A stretch of DNA of 52,516 nucleotides from Legionella septentrionalis (GTDB taxonomy: Bacteria; Pseudomonadota; Gammaproteobacteria; Legionellales; Legionellaceae), in the NCBI RefSeq assembly GCF_003989745.1, contig NZ_RZGS01000017.1, positions 1-52,516 on the forward strand. Reading direction: 5' to 3'. Position numbers and translations under genes: made by a program. Of this stretch, positions 36,187-46,290 are shown piece by piece (within the stretch, counting starts at the first letter, position 1; every line of letters begins with the position of its first letter). The notes beneath the pieces are model-generated. The model was not told where the DNA came from, ran no database searches, and saw nothing but the letters and a program-made list of their open reading frames with translations.

Positions 36187-38784
36187 TCACTTGGCAGAGT
36201 ACTCCTTCATATAGTTTACTACTTTTAAAACATCATCGATGGAATAAAAGATAAATGTACCCGGAGTGGCATGATCCATCGCATAATGAAGGGCTTCAAA
36301 TTCATCCGAGATAATTTTTACATTGGCATCAGGATTAAAGCGCTCAATCCCTTCCATTAAAAAATCAGTTAATTCTTCATTCGTTCGGCCGCGCCCATCC
36401 ACATTGTGGCGTATGATGATTTCATCAAACATTTGCGCTGATTGGTACCCAAGTTGTTGTATGTCTTCAGGCCTCCTGTCCCCGGTAGCGCTGATAATGC
36501 CTATTTTACGGTTGCATTTAATCGAATCGAGATATTTCTTGATTTCAATGTAAGCCCCCTCATTATGAGCATAATCCAATAAGACTTGAAAATTGTCGAA
36601 CTGAAAAAGATTCATTCTCCCCGGGGTATTCGTCGGAGAAGAGGAAAATTTTTGCAGGGCAGAACCAATCTCTTGTATAGGAATATTAAAAATTATCCCG
36701 GTCAAAACTGCAGTCAGCACATTAAGGACCATGAATGATGCTTTGCCATTAAAGGTAATGGGAATGTCAGCTAAGGAGGCAATAATGGTTTTATCATGAT
36801 TTTTTTGCACTACAATCGTATTGTTATTAACGTAAGCAGCAAGCCCGCCGGCTTCACAGTGAGATTGAATGCGGGAAGTATTGCGCAAACCGAAGAGCGC
36901 CACATTGCATATTAATTCTTCCTTAATACGATACGCCCGCTCGTCATCGGCATTGAGCAAGGCATAACCGTCTTTTTTAGTGCTGCGCGCGACGACTCCT
37001 TTAGCTCGCACCAGTTCTTCCAGAGTATGGATGTCGTTTAATCCAAGATGATCGCTTGTAATATTTGTTATTACACTCACATCACATTCATCAAAACCCA
37101 AACCGGAACGTAAAATACCTCCTCTGGCGCATTCAAGAACGGCGAATTCAACCCATGGATCATGCAAAATAGTGGCAGCGCTTGAAGGGCCGCTACAATC
37201 GCCCTCATGGATTAAATCATCATTGATATAAATACCGTCGGTGGTGGTAAAGCCAACCCGATAGCCGGCATGTTTTGCCAGATGGGCAATCAAGCGGACC
37301 ACTGTAGTTTTACCATTGGTCCCAGTCACAGCAATAAGTGGTATGCGTGCGGATTTACCTTGTGGAAAAAGCATGTCAATAATAGGAGCAGCTACATTGC
37401 GTGTGACCCCCTGGCTGGGTGCTAAGTGCATGCGCAATCCCGGGGCAGCGTTTACTTCAATGATGGCGCCATTCATCCAGTTGATAGGCGATTTTATATC
37501 TTTTGCAATGACATCAAGGCCGCAGATATCAAGGCCCATTAATCTTGCGGTGCGTTCAGCCAGTTTGATATTGTCCACATGCACATCGTCAGTAACATCG
37601 GTGGCTGTACCCCCTGAACTTAAATTAGCAGCATCTTTTAAGTAAAGAATTTCACCGGCAGGGAGGATGGAGTCCAGGGACAAATTTTTTTCAGCCAAAA
37701 TAGTTCGGGTAGTTTTGTCAATTTTAATGAGCGTTAGGACATTGCTATGTAGTTCACCGCGACGGGGGTCTTTGTTGACTTCATCAATCAATTGTTTAAT
37801 GGTTTGCGTACCAGTGCCTATGACCATAGCTGGGGTGCGTTGGGCGACGGCCGCCACTTTGTAATTAATCACCAGGAAGCGATAATCACTCCCCTCAATA
37901 AAGCGCTCTACGATAATCTTGGCAGAAAAGGTCTTCGCTAAATTAAAGCTCAGCAGGGCTTTTTCTTTGTCAATGATGTTACTGGTGATGCCTCGCCCAT
38001 GGTTCCCATTAAAGGGTTTAATAACTAAAGGGAAACCCAATTCCCGTATCGCTGCATCCAATTCTTCCATCGTACTAATCAATACGCCGCGGGGAACAGG
38101 AATAAAGTGCGACAGTAAAAGTTGCTTTGTTAATTCTTTATCAGCTGCAATATCTACTCCAATAGAGCTGGTGTGTGAGGTTAAGGTGGCATTGATTTTT
38201 TTTTGCCGGCAACCATAACCCAAAATGATAGCTCCTTGTACCGGAGTTGCGGGAATATTCCTTTTTTCAGCTTCTTTGACGATGGCTTCTGTGCTTGGCC
38301 CTAACTTTTCTCGCTCATATAAATTTTTTAACACCTGCAAATCTTGATTCAGCTTAGTGTATTTTTTACCTTGTGCCAGCGTGTTTGCAATATGGACGGC
38401 TGCATTAGCCGCATAGAGGCCCGCGTTTTCAACCTCATAAGAAAAGATGACATGATAAACTCCATGTTCATGGGCGTCATAAGCTCTACCGAAGCCACAA
38501 TCCATCCCAGCTAGAGTCTGTAATTCCAAAGCAATATGTTCTACCACATGCCCAAGCCAGGTGCCTTCTTCCAGCCGCTGTAAAAATCCTCCCTCTACCC
38601 CCCGCGAACAGCGGTGACTATACAAAGAGGGGAGAAGTTTTGCCAAGGCTTGTGGAAATCCTTTTAATAAATTAGTGGGGAAATTTTCATATTCCTCGAG
38701 ATCCAATTTGAGTGCAATGAGTTTTTTACGATAGTTAGACCAATAATTGGGACCTTTTAACGTCTTAATTTGTAAAATTTTCAT
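36187..38784 (-). CDS. cphA: cyanophycin synthetase
   Basis: CphA polymerises Asp and Arg into multi-L-arginyl-poly-L-aspartate at the cost of ATP. The 865-residue length matches the two-ATP-site type. The N-terminal domain includes TWLGHVVEHIALELQTLAGM. The ATP-grasp domain (about 200-470) has FPLVIKPFNGNHGRGIT and IIEVNAAPGLRMHL. The Mur-ligase-like domain has the P-loop VTGTNGKTTVVRLI (about 485-498) and later VLLDYAHNEGAY. A TAAGGACGATTC ribosome binding site precedes the ATG at 38784. It is the first gene of a four-gene minus-strand operon. Confidence 0.96.
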   Translation of the reverse strand: MKILQIKTLKGPNYWSNYRKKLIALKLDLEEYENFPTNLLKGFPQALAKLLPSLYSHRCSRGVEGGFLQRLEEGTWLGHVVEHIALELQTLAGMDCGFGRAYDAHEHGVYHVIFSYEVENAGLYAANAAVHIANTLAQGKKYTKLNQDLQVLKNLYEREKLGPSTEAIVKEAEKRNIPATPVQGAIILGYGCRQKKINATLTSHTSSIGVDIAADKELTKQLLLSHFIPVPRGVLISTMEELDAAIRELGFPLVIKPFNGNHGRGITSNIIDKEKALLSFNLAKTFSAKIIVERFIEGSDYRFLVINYKVAAVAQRTPAMVIGTGTQTIKQLIDEVNKDPRRGELHSNVLTLIKIDKTTRTILAEKNLSLDSILPAGEILYLKDAANLSSGGTATDVTDDVHVDNIKLAERTARLMGLDICGLDVIAKDIKSPINWMNGAIIEVNAAPGLRMHLAPSQGVTRNVAAPIIDMLFPQGKSARIPLIAVTGTNGKTTVVRLIAHLAKHAGYRVGFTTTDGIYINDDLIHEGDCSGPSSAATILHDPWVEFAVLECARGGILRSGLGFDECDVSVITNITSDHLGLNDIHTLEELVRAKGVVARSTKKDGYALLNADDERAYRIKEELICNVALFGLRNTSRIQSHCEAGGLAAYVNNNTIVVQKNHDKTIIASLADIPITFNGKASFMVLNVLTAVLTGIIFNIPIQEIGSALQKFSSSPTNTPGRMNLFQFDNFQVLLDYAHNEGAYIEIKKYLDSIKCNRKIGIISATGDRRPEDIQQLGYQSAQMFDEIIIRHNVDGRGRTNEELTDFLMEGIERFNPDANVKIISDEFEALHYAMDHATPGTFIFYSIDDVLKVVNYMKEYSAK

Positions 38785-39120
38785 GAATCGTCCTTAATAC
38801 CTGCAAAAGCTCGGGGATAACCCTCAAGAACAGCGTCCCTGGAAAATTTATATGCAACAAGAAAAGAACTGAGTAAAAGGAATTTAGATGATATGTGCCC
38901 TTTTTTCCATTTTTACATCATTATTCATCCAAAATTGTTGCATTCTTGCCCTACGGGAAGAATTGGTGAAAATAGTACAATTTGAAAAATAATTATGTTA
39001 TAAAATATGTAGCATTTATAAATGTATGACAAAATATTTAAGCTGTTCAATAATCTGCTTTAGCATATAAAACCTAAAACTAAACCTAATCTCCCGCTTC
39101 TGGGAGCTGGCGTGGTCAAA
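38785..39120. other. AT-rich region upstream of cphA
   Basis: About 335 bases with no gene I can support. This stretch must include the cphA promoter on the minus strand. A small CTCCC/GGGAG hairpin lies at about 39091-39106. I see nothing else convincing. Confidence 0.4.
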
Positions 39121-39242
39121 TGGATTTGGACATACCAGTTAAGAGGTAATTAACTTAACTGGAGATAGCAGCCCATAGCCTATCGATTAATGCCAATATG
39201 CTTACTCGCTGGATAAAGGAGCATGAATCAGAAAATTTCCAA
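39121..39242 (+). pseudogene. IS3-type transposase OrfA remnant
   Basis: From 39159 one frame reads LEIAAHSLSINANMLTRWIK followed by EHESENFQ, the helix-turn-helix end of IS3-family OrfA proteins (compare ..LGIN-N-L-RW..E). Stop codons interrupt the frame just upstream (39156) and the sequence diverges downstream, so only a fragment is left. A CCAGTTAAG/CTTAACTGG palindrome falls inside it. Confidence 0.55.
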
Positions 39243-39243
39243 A

Positions 39244-39453
39244 TCAATTTGAATTTGAACATAGGGGCTTAAGAATCAAAGAATGCTGCTTAAACTGGGG
39301 TGCCCTCATTGACCACGTCAAGGCACCATTAGGAGAGACAAATTGATAGCAAAAACAATTAATCCCAAAGTGTTGCAAGGGTTGGGTCAGCTTTTTAAGC
39401 AAACGCTCATATTTGATGCCAGTATATTCAACCATTGCAAAAATAGTAGTCAA
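39244..39453 (-). pseudogene. possible LuxR-type regulator N-terminal fragment
   Basis: This 69-residue frame (TTG at 39453 or ATG at 39435) contains KKLTQPLQHFGINCFCYQFV followed by SPNGALTWSM. It resembles the start of the ligand-binding domain in LuxR-family regulators, but no further domain follows. It lies against an IS3 fragment, so it may be the stump of a disrupted gene. The family call is tentative. Confidence 0.3.
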
Positions 39454-39493
39454 TTTTTTCCCTTCAAATTTATGTTTAATTCATGTGGGTGAA

Positions 39494-40003
39494 TTATTTA
39501 GCGGTTGAGTTAGATTTTTTATGCGAGGTAGGCTTCATTTGAAAAGAAATTTGGCCTCCGCGTTCGAGCATGGCATGCTTAACTGATTTAATAGTGTTTA
39601 TTCCATACTGAAGTCTTAACGCTTGCAGGATATCGTTTGGGGTAATTCGGCAGCATTGCAAATTCTTTTTTATGTATTTGCCATCACGAATAATGGGAAC
39701 TTTGTCGCCTTTAATGTATTTGCCGATTGTATGACTTTTATAAGTGATGTAGGCTAGCGCCCGATAAAGTAGAACAATCAAGCTGCATACTAGGATAGAG
39801 GGCAAAAGTGGGAGGTTGTTAACGATCGCCTCGCCTAATATCGCTCCTAAAATAATGTAAATGATGAAATCCAAAGGAGTATGATTACCATAGAGTCTGG
39901 ATAAATTCATTCTGAAAATAACAATGGCATACAATGTAATGAATATCCCGCGGAGATAAAGGTCATAATCTAAGATTTCATGTAACCCTAAGAATTTACC
40001 CAT
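39494..40003 (-). CDS. DUF421 (YetF-type) membrane protein
   Basis: This 169-residue protein has three N-terminal membrane helices (about 15-95, with FRMNLSRLYGNHTPLDFIIY) and a cytoplasmic beta domain. The domain begins GKYIKGDKVPIIRDGKYIKKNL, the DUF421/YetF pattern. The C-terminal part is short and ends in a basic tail. The family is linked in some bacteria to spore or envelope stress, but its role is unknown. It stands alone between the IS remnant and the efflux operon. Confidence 0.85.
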   Translation of the reverse strand: MGKFLGLHEILDYDLYLRGIFITLYAIVIFRMNLSRLYGNHTPLDFIIYIILGAILGEAIVNNLPLLPSILVCSLIVLLYRALAYITYKSHTIGKYIKGDKVPIIRDGKYIKKNLQCCRITPNDILQALRLQYGINTIKSVKHAMLERGGQISFQMKPTSHKKSNSTAK

Positions 40004-40066
40004 GGCTCACCTATAGTGATTGGTTAACAGGAAGACTAAGTAACTAGCTCCTCTTCCGCTTTGAAC

Positions 40067-43000
40067 TTAATGTCTAAGAGTTATGCTCTCTGTAGTACTC
40101 TTACTTTTTTTTGCATGATGTTTTTCCTGCCAGCTTTTTAATATAACGTAAAAGATAGGAACAAATACAACCGCAAGGCAGGTGGAAGCCAGCATGCCAC
40201 TGCATACTGCAATACCAATTGAGCGGCGCGCATTCGCCCCTGCTCCTGTGGCAAACACTAATGGCAGTACACCCATAATAAATGCAAAAGAAGTCATAAG
40301 GATGGGGCGAAAACGCGTTTTGGCGCCAATGACAGCAGCTTCAAGAATGCTTTTATTGTGTATTTGCCGTTGTTCATTTGCCATTTCAACAATTAAAATG
40401 GCATTTTTCGCAGCCAGTGCAATTAACAATAGCAAACCAATCTGGGTATACATATTATTAGCAAGTCCAAGGCTTGATAAGGCCAAAACCGTACCCATTA
40501 AAGTCAGCGGCACGCTTAAAATGATTGAGGCAGGTGTAAGCCAGTTTTCATATTGACCTGCTAAAATTAAATAAACCAAAATCAGGGAAAGAAAAAAAAT
40601 AAAATAACTCATGTTTCCGGCAATTTTTTCCTGATACGCCGTACTTGTCCATTCATAGGATAATCCGGGTGGCAGTACTTTCTTGGCGAGCTCCTCCATG
40701 GTTTGCATGGCTTGCCCTGAACTATACCCTGCAGCAGCTACACCGGTAATGTTGCTGGAAGGATACAAATTATAAAGTGAGATAATCGCAGGACCCACAT
40801 CCGGCTTAATATCTGTTAAGGTACCGAGAGGTACCATGGCGCCAGCTTGATTTTTTACATAATAGTTACGGATGTCTTCGATGCTGGTGCGCGACGAAGC
40901 ATCGGCTTGCACGTACACTTGAAAGACTTGTCCAAATTTAGTGAAAAGGTTCACATAAGAAGAGCCTAGATAAGTCTGCAGCGTGTCAAACGCGTCACCA
41001 ATGCGTACGCCTAATGCTTCCGCTTTTAAACGATCAAATGGCGCCGCTACTTGCGGCACAGAAGCACGGAAAGAAGTCATCAGTCTTTGCAAAGCAGGTT
41101 GCTCATTACCGGCGTTAATCATTTTATCGGTAATTTGCTGCAGTTTTTGATAGTTGAAACTTCCATCTTGCAATTCAACTTGCATTTGAAAGCCTCCCGA
41201 TAATCCCAAGCCTTGGATAGGGGGTGGAACAACCACTAATACTTTTGCATTCAAGGTATGAAGCGCAATATCGTTTAACTTTGTGTAAAGCGATTGCAAA
41301 TCTTCCCCCTTACCTCGTAAGCTCCAATCTTTAAATATCACATATAAAACACCCGCATTAGCCAGACTTGAATTGTTATCAAGAAGAGAAATCCCATCGA
41401 TGGCAATTACGTTTTCGACTCCTGGTATTGCAGCTACTTTTTTATGCAATTCATCTAGAATTTTTTCAGTGCGGTTTAAGGTGGCTCCATCAGGCAATAA
41501 TACATTCATAATTAAATATCCCTGATCTTCCATAGGTATAAAACCAGTAGGAATGCGGGTTAACCCAAAAATAGCAAGCGCTATTAAAATGGCTCCGATT
41601 ATTCCTGCCTGAAAACTGCGATGGACGAGGCGGTCGATAAAACGTACGTATCGAGCTTCGAGCGGGTTGTAAATTCTGTCAAATGTCTTGAAAAAAAGAT
41701 TTTTTGGTTTGTTCGCATCAAATGGTTTCAGCCATAGTGCGCATTGAGTGGGTTTTAGCGTCATCGCATTGATCGCACTGATGAGTGCCGTGGCTGCAAT
41801 AATTAACGCAAATTGTGCATACATGGCTCCCGTTAAACCAGGCATGAATCCCGCAGGTACAAATACGGCCATCAATACCAGAGTAATCCCGATGATGGGG
41901 CCAAATAATTCTCTCATTGCCAAAATAGAAGCTTCTTTGGGAGGAATGCCGCGTTCTATGTGTTGAGTGACTCCTTCCACAATCACAATGGCATCATCAA
42001 CCACAATGCCGATTGCCAATACCAAAGCAAACAGGGTGAGTAAATTAATGCTATAACCCATGAGCATCATGGCAAAAAATGTGCCAATGATGGTGACAGG
42101 AACTGTGGTTGCTGGTACCAGGGTAGCCCGGAAATTTTGCAGGAAAACCACAATAACTAATAAGACTAGAATTCCTGCCTCAAATAAGGTTTTATACACT
42201 TCATCTACCGAAGCTTTAACAAACATGGTGGTGTCAAAGGGAATGGAATACTGCATTCCGGGTGGAAATTTTTTAGCCATTTTGGCGACTGTTTTTCGCA
42301 CTTCTTGTGCCACTTGCAATGCATTGGCACCCGGTAGCTGGAAAATGCCAATGGCTGCCGTAGGCTTTCCATTCAATTTTGCCAGCTGACTATAACTGGA
42401 AGAGCCTAGCTCAACGCGCCCAATGTCTTTGATGCGCACGATTTGCGCACTGCTGCTGGCATTGGCTTGCTCGTTTGGGCCTGTTTCAATCGTTTTGACA
42501 ATAATATTGCCGAATTGTTCCGGGTTAGCGAGCTGGCCCGGCACATTGACTGTCAATTGATAGGATGGGGTGCCTACTGTAGGAGGGGCGGAAATTTGGC
42601 CAGCGGAAACTTCCTTGTTTTGCTTACTGATTGCATTTAATACATCGCTTGGATTTAGTGAAAAAGCATACATTTTCTTTGGGTCAAGCCAGACGCGCAT
42701 CGCATAATTGCCCGAGCCGAAGATAACCACATTCCCCACACCAGGAAGGCGCGCCAGTTCGTCTTGCATGTTGATCGTTGCGTAACTGTTTAAAAACAAG
42801 CCATCATATTCGTCATGTTCTGCGGTGAGGGTAATAAATTGTAAAATGGCGGTTGATTTTTGTTGCACCAAAACTCCCTGTTTTTGTACTGGTACAGGTA
42901 GTTGTGCCATGGCAGCTTGCACCCGATTTTGCACCAAGACTTGCGCGAAATTTAAATCGGTGCCGATAGCAAAGGTTACAATTAGGTTATAGTTGCCGCT

Positions 43001-43255
43001 ATTCGTACTGGTTGACTGCATGTATAACATGTTCTCAACCCCATTGACTTGTTGCTCAATGGGAAGAGCTACGGTATTGATGAGTGTTTTGGCATCTGCA
43101 CCCGGATAAGTCGTGGTGACTTGAATAGTGGGTGGTACGATGGCTGGATATTGCGCTACCGGTAAAACCCAGATTGCTATTGCTCCCAGAAAAACCAGTA
43201 ACAAGGCGATGACGTTTGCCAGTATGGGCCGTTCAATAAAAAATTTAGAAATCAT
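40067..43255 (-). CDS. RND multidrug efflux inner-membrane pump (HAE1 / AcrB-type)
   Basis: This 1062-residue proton-driven pump expels hydrophobic compounds across the envelope. The N-terminus FFIERPILANVIALLLVFLG, the periplasmic porter domain with VAQYPAIVPPTIQV and the charge-relay helix GIVVDDAIVIVEGV (two Asp residues) are diagnostic. The second half repeats the fold and ends with helix NARRSIGIAVCSGM. It is last in the OMF-MFP-RND operon, 30 bases after the adaptor. The substrate cannot be read from sequence. Confidence 0.95.
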   Translation of the reverse strand: MISKFFIERPILANVIALLLVFLGAIAIWVLPVAQYPAIVPPTIQVTTTYPGADAKTLINTVALPIEQQVNGVENMLYMQSTSTNSGNYNLIVTFAIGTDLNFAQVLVQNRVQAAMAQLPVPVQKQGVLVQQKSTAILQFITLTAEHDEYDGLFLNSYATINMQDELARLPGVGNVVIFGSGNYAMRVWLDPKKMYAFSLNPSDVLNAISKQNKEVSAGQISAPPTVGTPSYQLTVNVPGQLANPEQFGNIIVKTIETGPNEQANASSSAQIVRIKDIGRVELGSSSYSQLAKLNGKPTAAIGIFQLPGANALQVAQEVRKTVAKMAKKFPPGMQYSIPFDTTMFVKASVDEVYKTLFEAGILVLLVIVVFLQNFRATLVPATTVPVTIIGTFFAMMLMGYSINLLTLFALVLAIGIVVDDAIVIVEGVTQHIERGIPPKEASILAMRELFGPIIGITLVLMAVFVPAGFMPGLTGAMYAQFALIIAATALISAINAMTLKPTQCALWLKPFDANKPKNLFFKTFDRIYNPLEARYVRFIDRLVHRSFQAGIIGAILIALAIFGLTRIPTGFIPMEDQGYLIMNVLLPDGATLNRTEKILDELHKKVAAIPGVENVIAIDGISLLDNNSSLANAGVLYVIFKDWSLRGKGEDLQSLYTKLNDIALHTLNAKVLVVVPPPIQGLGLSGGFQMQVELQDGSFNYQKLQQITDKMINAGNEQPALQRLMTSFRASVPQVAAPFDRLKAEALGVRIGDAFDTLQTYLGSSYVNLFTKFGQVFQVYVQADASSRTSIEDIRNYYVKNQAGAMVPLGTLTDIKPDVGPAIISLYNLYPSSNITGVAAAGYSSGQAMQTMEELAKKVLPPGLSYEWTSTAYQEKIAGNMSYFIFFLSLILVYLILAGQYENWLTPASIILSVPLTLMGTVLALSSLGLANNMYTQIGLLLLIALAAKNAILIVEMANEQRQIHNKSILEAAVIGAKTRFRPILMTSFAFIMGVLPLVFATGAGANARRSIGIAVCSGMLASTCLAVVFVPIFYVILKSWQEKHHAKKSKSTTESITLRH

Positions 43256-43285
43256 TTCCAGTTATCCCACATTCATAGTATTGGC

Positions 43286-44437
43286 TTATTCTGCTTGGGT
43301 TTTAGGTGTGACAGGATAACCAGGCACGGCATTTTGTATGCCGTCCACAATGACATTATCCTCGGCGTTCAATCCTTTTGAAATGGCGCGCACTCCCTGA
43401 TCCAGATTGCCCAAAACCACACGTTTCATGATTACTTCATGGTTTTGGTTAACCGTGAGCACATAAGGCCCAATTTGGTCATATTGGATAGCCGTATCCG
43501 GTATCGTTAACTGTGGCATGGGTTTGGTAATCGGTATTCGCACCTGCACAAAAAGACCTGGCAAAAGAGGATAATTTTTATTCGTTAATAAGGCACGGAA
43601 TTCAATGGTCCCTGTAGAGGAATTAAGACCTGTGTTTACGAAATCCAGTTTTCCTTGATGGGGAAAATTGGCTTCATTTTGCATGCCTACATACACGGGA
43701 ATTTTAGTAATTTCTGCAGGCTTAAATCCGTGGGCTTTCGCCGCTTCGCGCAGCTTAATTAAATCCAGTTCATTTAAATTAAAATATACATAGATCGGGT
43801 CTATTTGTTCGATAACAGCTAAATTCGTCGTTTCGCCATGCCCGACCAAATTTCCAGGGTCAATGAGATGCCGGCCAATTCTTCCGTCAAACGGTGCGGT
43901 GATGCGCGTATAACTATAATTGATGGCCGCCACTTCTGCATTGGCTTCGGCTTTTGCTACTTCAGCTTTTGATTCTTCGCTTTTAGCTTCCCATTTTTCC
44001 ACGTTTTTAAGCGACGTTGCATTCTCCTTATACATTTGGCGTTGCCGCTCGTATTCAGCTTTGGCATAAGCATATGCTGCTTTTTGCGCTGCGACTGACG
44101 CTTGCGCTTCTTCCAGTTTTTGTTTGTAGGGTTCTTGTTCAATGATGAATAATTCTTGGCCTTTTTTAACCGCTGCTCCATCCACGAATTTAACTTCTTC
44201 CAAATATCCTTCCACGCGGGCGACTAAATTTACTGAATTAAAAGCCACGGTGTTCCCGGTTTGGGTAATGTATTCTGTGCGCTTAAGCCATTGTGGTTTC
44301 TTGACAACCACGACCGCAGTAGGGGGTGTTGGCGCAATATTTTTATTTCTGGGGTGAAGCATAAAATAAATCGCCAGCAACACGATGACCCCAATGACGG
44401 CTGTCGTTTTCAATGTCAATTTTTTATTAAAATTCAT
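43286..44437 (-). CDS. RND efflux periplasmic adaptor (AcrA/MexA-type)
   Basis: This 383-residue membrane-fusion protein has one N-terminal membrane helix (about 10-27). A biotinyl-lipoyl half (GYLEEVKFVDGAAVKKGQELF), an alpha-helical hairpin around residues 100-165 and the second lipoyl half (ITAPFDGRIGRHLIDPGNLV) follow. There is no lipobox, so it is anchored by the helix. It bridges pump and outer-membrane channel and lies 4 bases after the channel gene. Confidence 0.94.
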   Translation of the reverse strand: MNFNKKLTLKTTAVIGVIVLLAIYFMLHPRNKNIAPTPPTAVVVVKKPQWLKRTEYITQTGNTVAFNSVNLVARVEGYLEEVKFVDGAAVKKGQELFIIEQEPYKQKLEEAQASVAAQKAAYAYAKAEYERQRQMYKENATSLKNVEKWEAKSEESKAEVAKAEANAEVAAINYSYTRITAPFDGRIGRHLIDPGNLVGHGETTNLAVIEQIDPIYVYFNLNELDLIKLREAAKAHGFKPAEITKIPVYVGMQNEANFPHQGKLDFVNTGLNSSTGTIEFRALLTNKNYPLLPGLFVQVRIPITKPMPQLTIPDTAIQYDQIGPYVLTVNQNHEVIMKRVVLGNLDQGVRAISKGLNAEDNVIVDGIQNAVPGYPVTPKTQAE

Positions 44438-44441
44438 GGCT

Positions 44442-46019
44442 TCACCAATTAGGTAAATACAATTGCTTTATTTTTTGCGAACTTGTAACCGGTGGTAGAT
44501 GATGTTGCGGTTCCAGTAAATTACCCCAATTTGTCCGCGCAGCCATCTCGGCCTTAACCTGTTGCGGTATAACATCCTTGCCACAGCGAATTTGCCAGCC
44601 CCCTCCCAAGGCACGGTAAAGCGCTATGAGTGCCTGGGCGACTTCTCCGCGAGCATTGATAAGTGAACTTTGCACTCTTAACTCTTGCCGCTCAACATCA
44701 ACTACTGTGGTATAGGTCGCTTCTCCTTGACGATAACGGATTAAAGCTAGTTTGGTTGACTGCGTGGCAGACTGACTGGCCTTAATGAGATAAGCTTCTG
44801 TCTTTCGTCCTTCGATGTAACGGGTGATGTTATCTTGTACTTCTTGTTGTGCTTTTAAGACTGCCTGCAGGTAATTTAACAAAGCTTGTTGAAATGCAGC
44901 ATCTTGCATGCGTACCGCATTGGTAATTTGACCGTAATTCAATAATGGCCAGGTAACAGATGGGCCTGCGGTAATCGCGCGATTTGACCAGTTGAACATA
45001 TCGCTTAGAGAATTATTATCAATATTGTTGGCAGCAAACACAAAAGTCCCGGCAAGAGTAAAAGCTGGGTAAAGGCTCGCTTTTACTACGCCAATGTTGG
45101 CTGATTGAGCTATAGCTTCCATGCGGGCTTGGTAAATGTCTGGGCGTTGTGCCAGAGTTTCTCTGGGTATGCCTACCGCCGCCATGGCTGGGGTTTTGGG
45201 AATACCTTGGCTTTTTACTAAAAGCTTATCCACAGCATCCGGGGTAATACCCAACAAAACCCCAAGCTTATCTTTTTGTATGCGAAGATCGCTAAGTAAA
45301 GTCGGCAAGGTAGATTGCGTTTCAGCTAATTGTGTTTCAGCTTGTTCAACGTCCAATAAACTGGTTTGCCCGCCTTTATACCGTGATTTGGCAATTTGCA
45401 AGGAAATAGTTTGCAATTCAAGGTTTTGTCTCGTTATCCGAATCAGTTGCTCATTCGTTCTAATTTTAACATAGCTACTTGCGATATCTGCCGTGAGGCT
45501 GACCAGGGCATTGTCATAAGCCGCAACGGATGCTAAAAAAGAAGCATCATTGGCTTGAATAGCCCGGCGGTATTTTCCCCAAAAATCCAGTTCCCAACTT
45601 GCGGTAAAGCCCAGAGATGCCGTATCAAAAGTAGAGGGAATTACATCTTGCAACATACCGCCACCAATGCGGTTATACGTATAATTGCCAATCAACGCTT
45701 GCTGTTGTGGATACAGTTGCCCAACGGATTGCGCAAGTTTCGCGCGGGCTTGTAAAACCCGCACTCCTGCAATTTGTAAAGATAGATTATTGTGATAGCC
45801 ATTATGGATTAAAGCGGTAAGGGTGGGGTCTTTAAAAGTTTTCCACCAATCGGCATTATGAAGAGGTTTCCCTTTAAAGACCGGTTTGTCAGGAAGCCAT
45901 GTGCCAGCAATTTTTTTTCTAGGCTCTTTATAATCAGGACCCACCATACAGGCGCTGAGCAATAAGCAGGACATGATGGTGAAGAGTTTTAACATATGGA
46001 TGAATAATTTCCCTATCAT
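44442..46019 (-). CDS. RND efflux outer membrane lipoprotein channel (OprM/NodT-type)
   Basis: This 525-residue TolC-like channel begins with a lipoprotein signal: hydrophobic LKLFTIMSCLLL, lipobox LSAC and then MVGPDYKEP, so Cys24 would be acylated. Two repeats of the outer-membrane efflux domain (about 60-250 and 270-470) are present. The ATG at 46019 gives the full leader; the ATG at codon 9 would still leave a usable one. It heads the operon, which is less common than adaptor-first order. Confidence 0.94.
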   Translation of the reverse strand: MIGKLFIHMLKLFTIMSCLLLSACMVGPDYKEPRKKIAGTWLPDKPVFKGKPLHNADWWKTFKDPTLTALIHNGYHNNLSLQIAGVRVLQARAKLAQSVGQLYPQQQALIGNYTYNRIGGGMLQDVIPSTFDTASLGFTASWELDFWGKYRRAIQANDASFLASVAAYDNALVSLTADIASSYVKIRTNEQLIRITRQNLELQTISLQIAKSRYKGGQTSLLDVEQAETQLAETQSTLPTLLSDLRIQKDKLGVLLGITPDAVDKLLVKSQGIPKTPAMAAVGIPRETLAQRPDIYQARMEAIAQSANIGVVKASLYPAFTLAGTFVFAANNIDNNSLSDMFNWSNRAITAGPSVTWPLLNYGQITNAVRMQDAAFQQALLNYLQAVLKAQQEVQDNITRYIEGRKTEAYLIKASQSATQSTKLALIRYRQGEATYTTVVDVERQELRVQSSLINARGEVAQALIALYRALGGGWQIRCGKDVIPQQVKAEMAARTNWGNLLEPQHHLPPVTSSQKIKQLYLPNW

Positions 46020-46240
46020 TAAAGATTTCAGCCTTGAAATGGGAGGATGAACAGGTAAGAGCAGGAGCGCCGTTTAATTCATACTCTGAAAATTATCTTA
46101 TCCGCGTTGAAATAAATGAACAAGTAAAAAGTGAGCAACTTAAATTGAAAAGAAATTCGTATGCTCCCATTGATTAAAAGCATATTCCGGATACCTGGCA
46201 GGGAAGAAAGACAATTGGCTTGAGTAAATTTTTGCTGATG

Positions 46241-46268
46241 TTGAATCCTATTTCCACTCCGATATAAT
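46241..46268 (+). promoter_or_regulatory. candidate sigma-70 promoter
   Basis: TTGAAT (46241-46246), a 16-base spacer and TATAAT (46263-46268) precede the ATG at 46291. The predicted start is near 46275. The efflux operon is read in the opposite direction from the other end of this 270-base gap. Confidence 0.6.
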
Positions 46269-46290
46269 CGTCGCCAAGTTTTATTTTTAA

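Noticed and set aside
39112-39317. CGTGGTCAA / TTGACCACG as IS terminal inverted repeats
   Set aside because: Nine bases over about 200 is weak, the ends do not match IS3 termini, and the right copy falls inside the regulator-like frame.
45227-45240. TTATCCACA DnaA box in the outer-membrane channel gene
   Set aside because: Single site inside conserved coding sequence; expected by chance.
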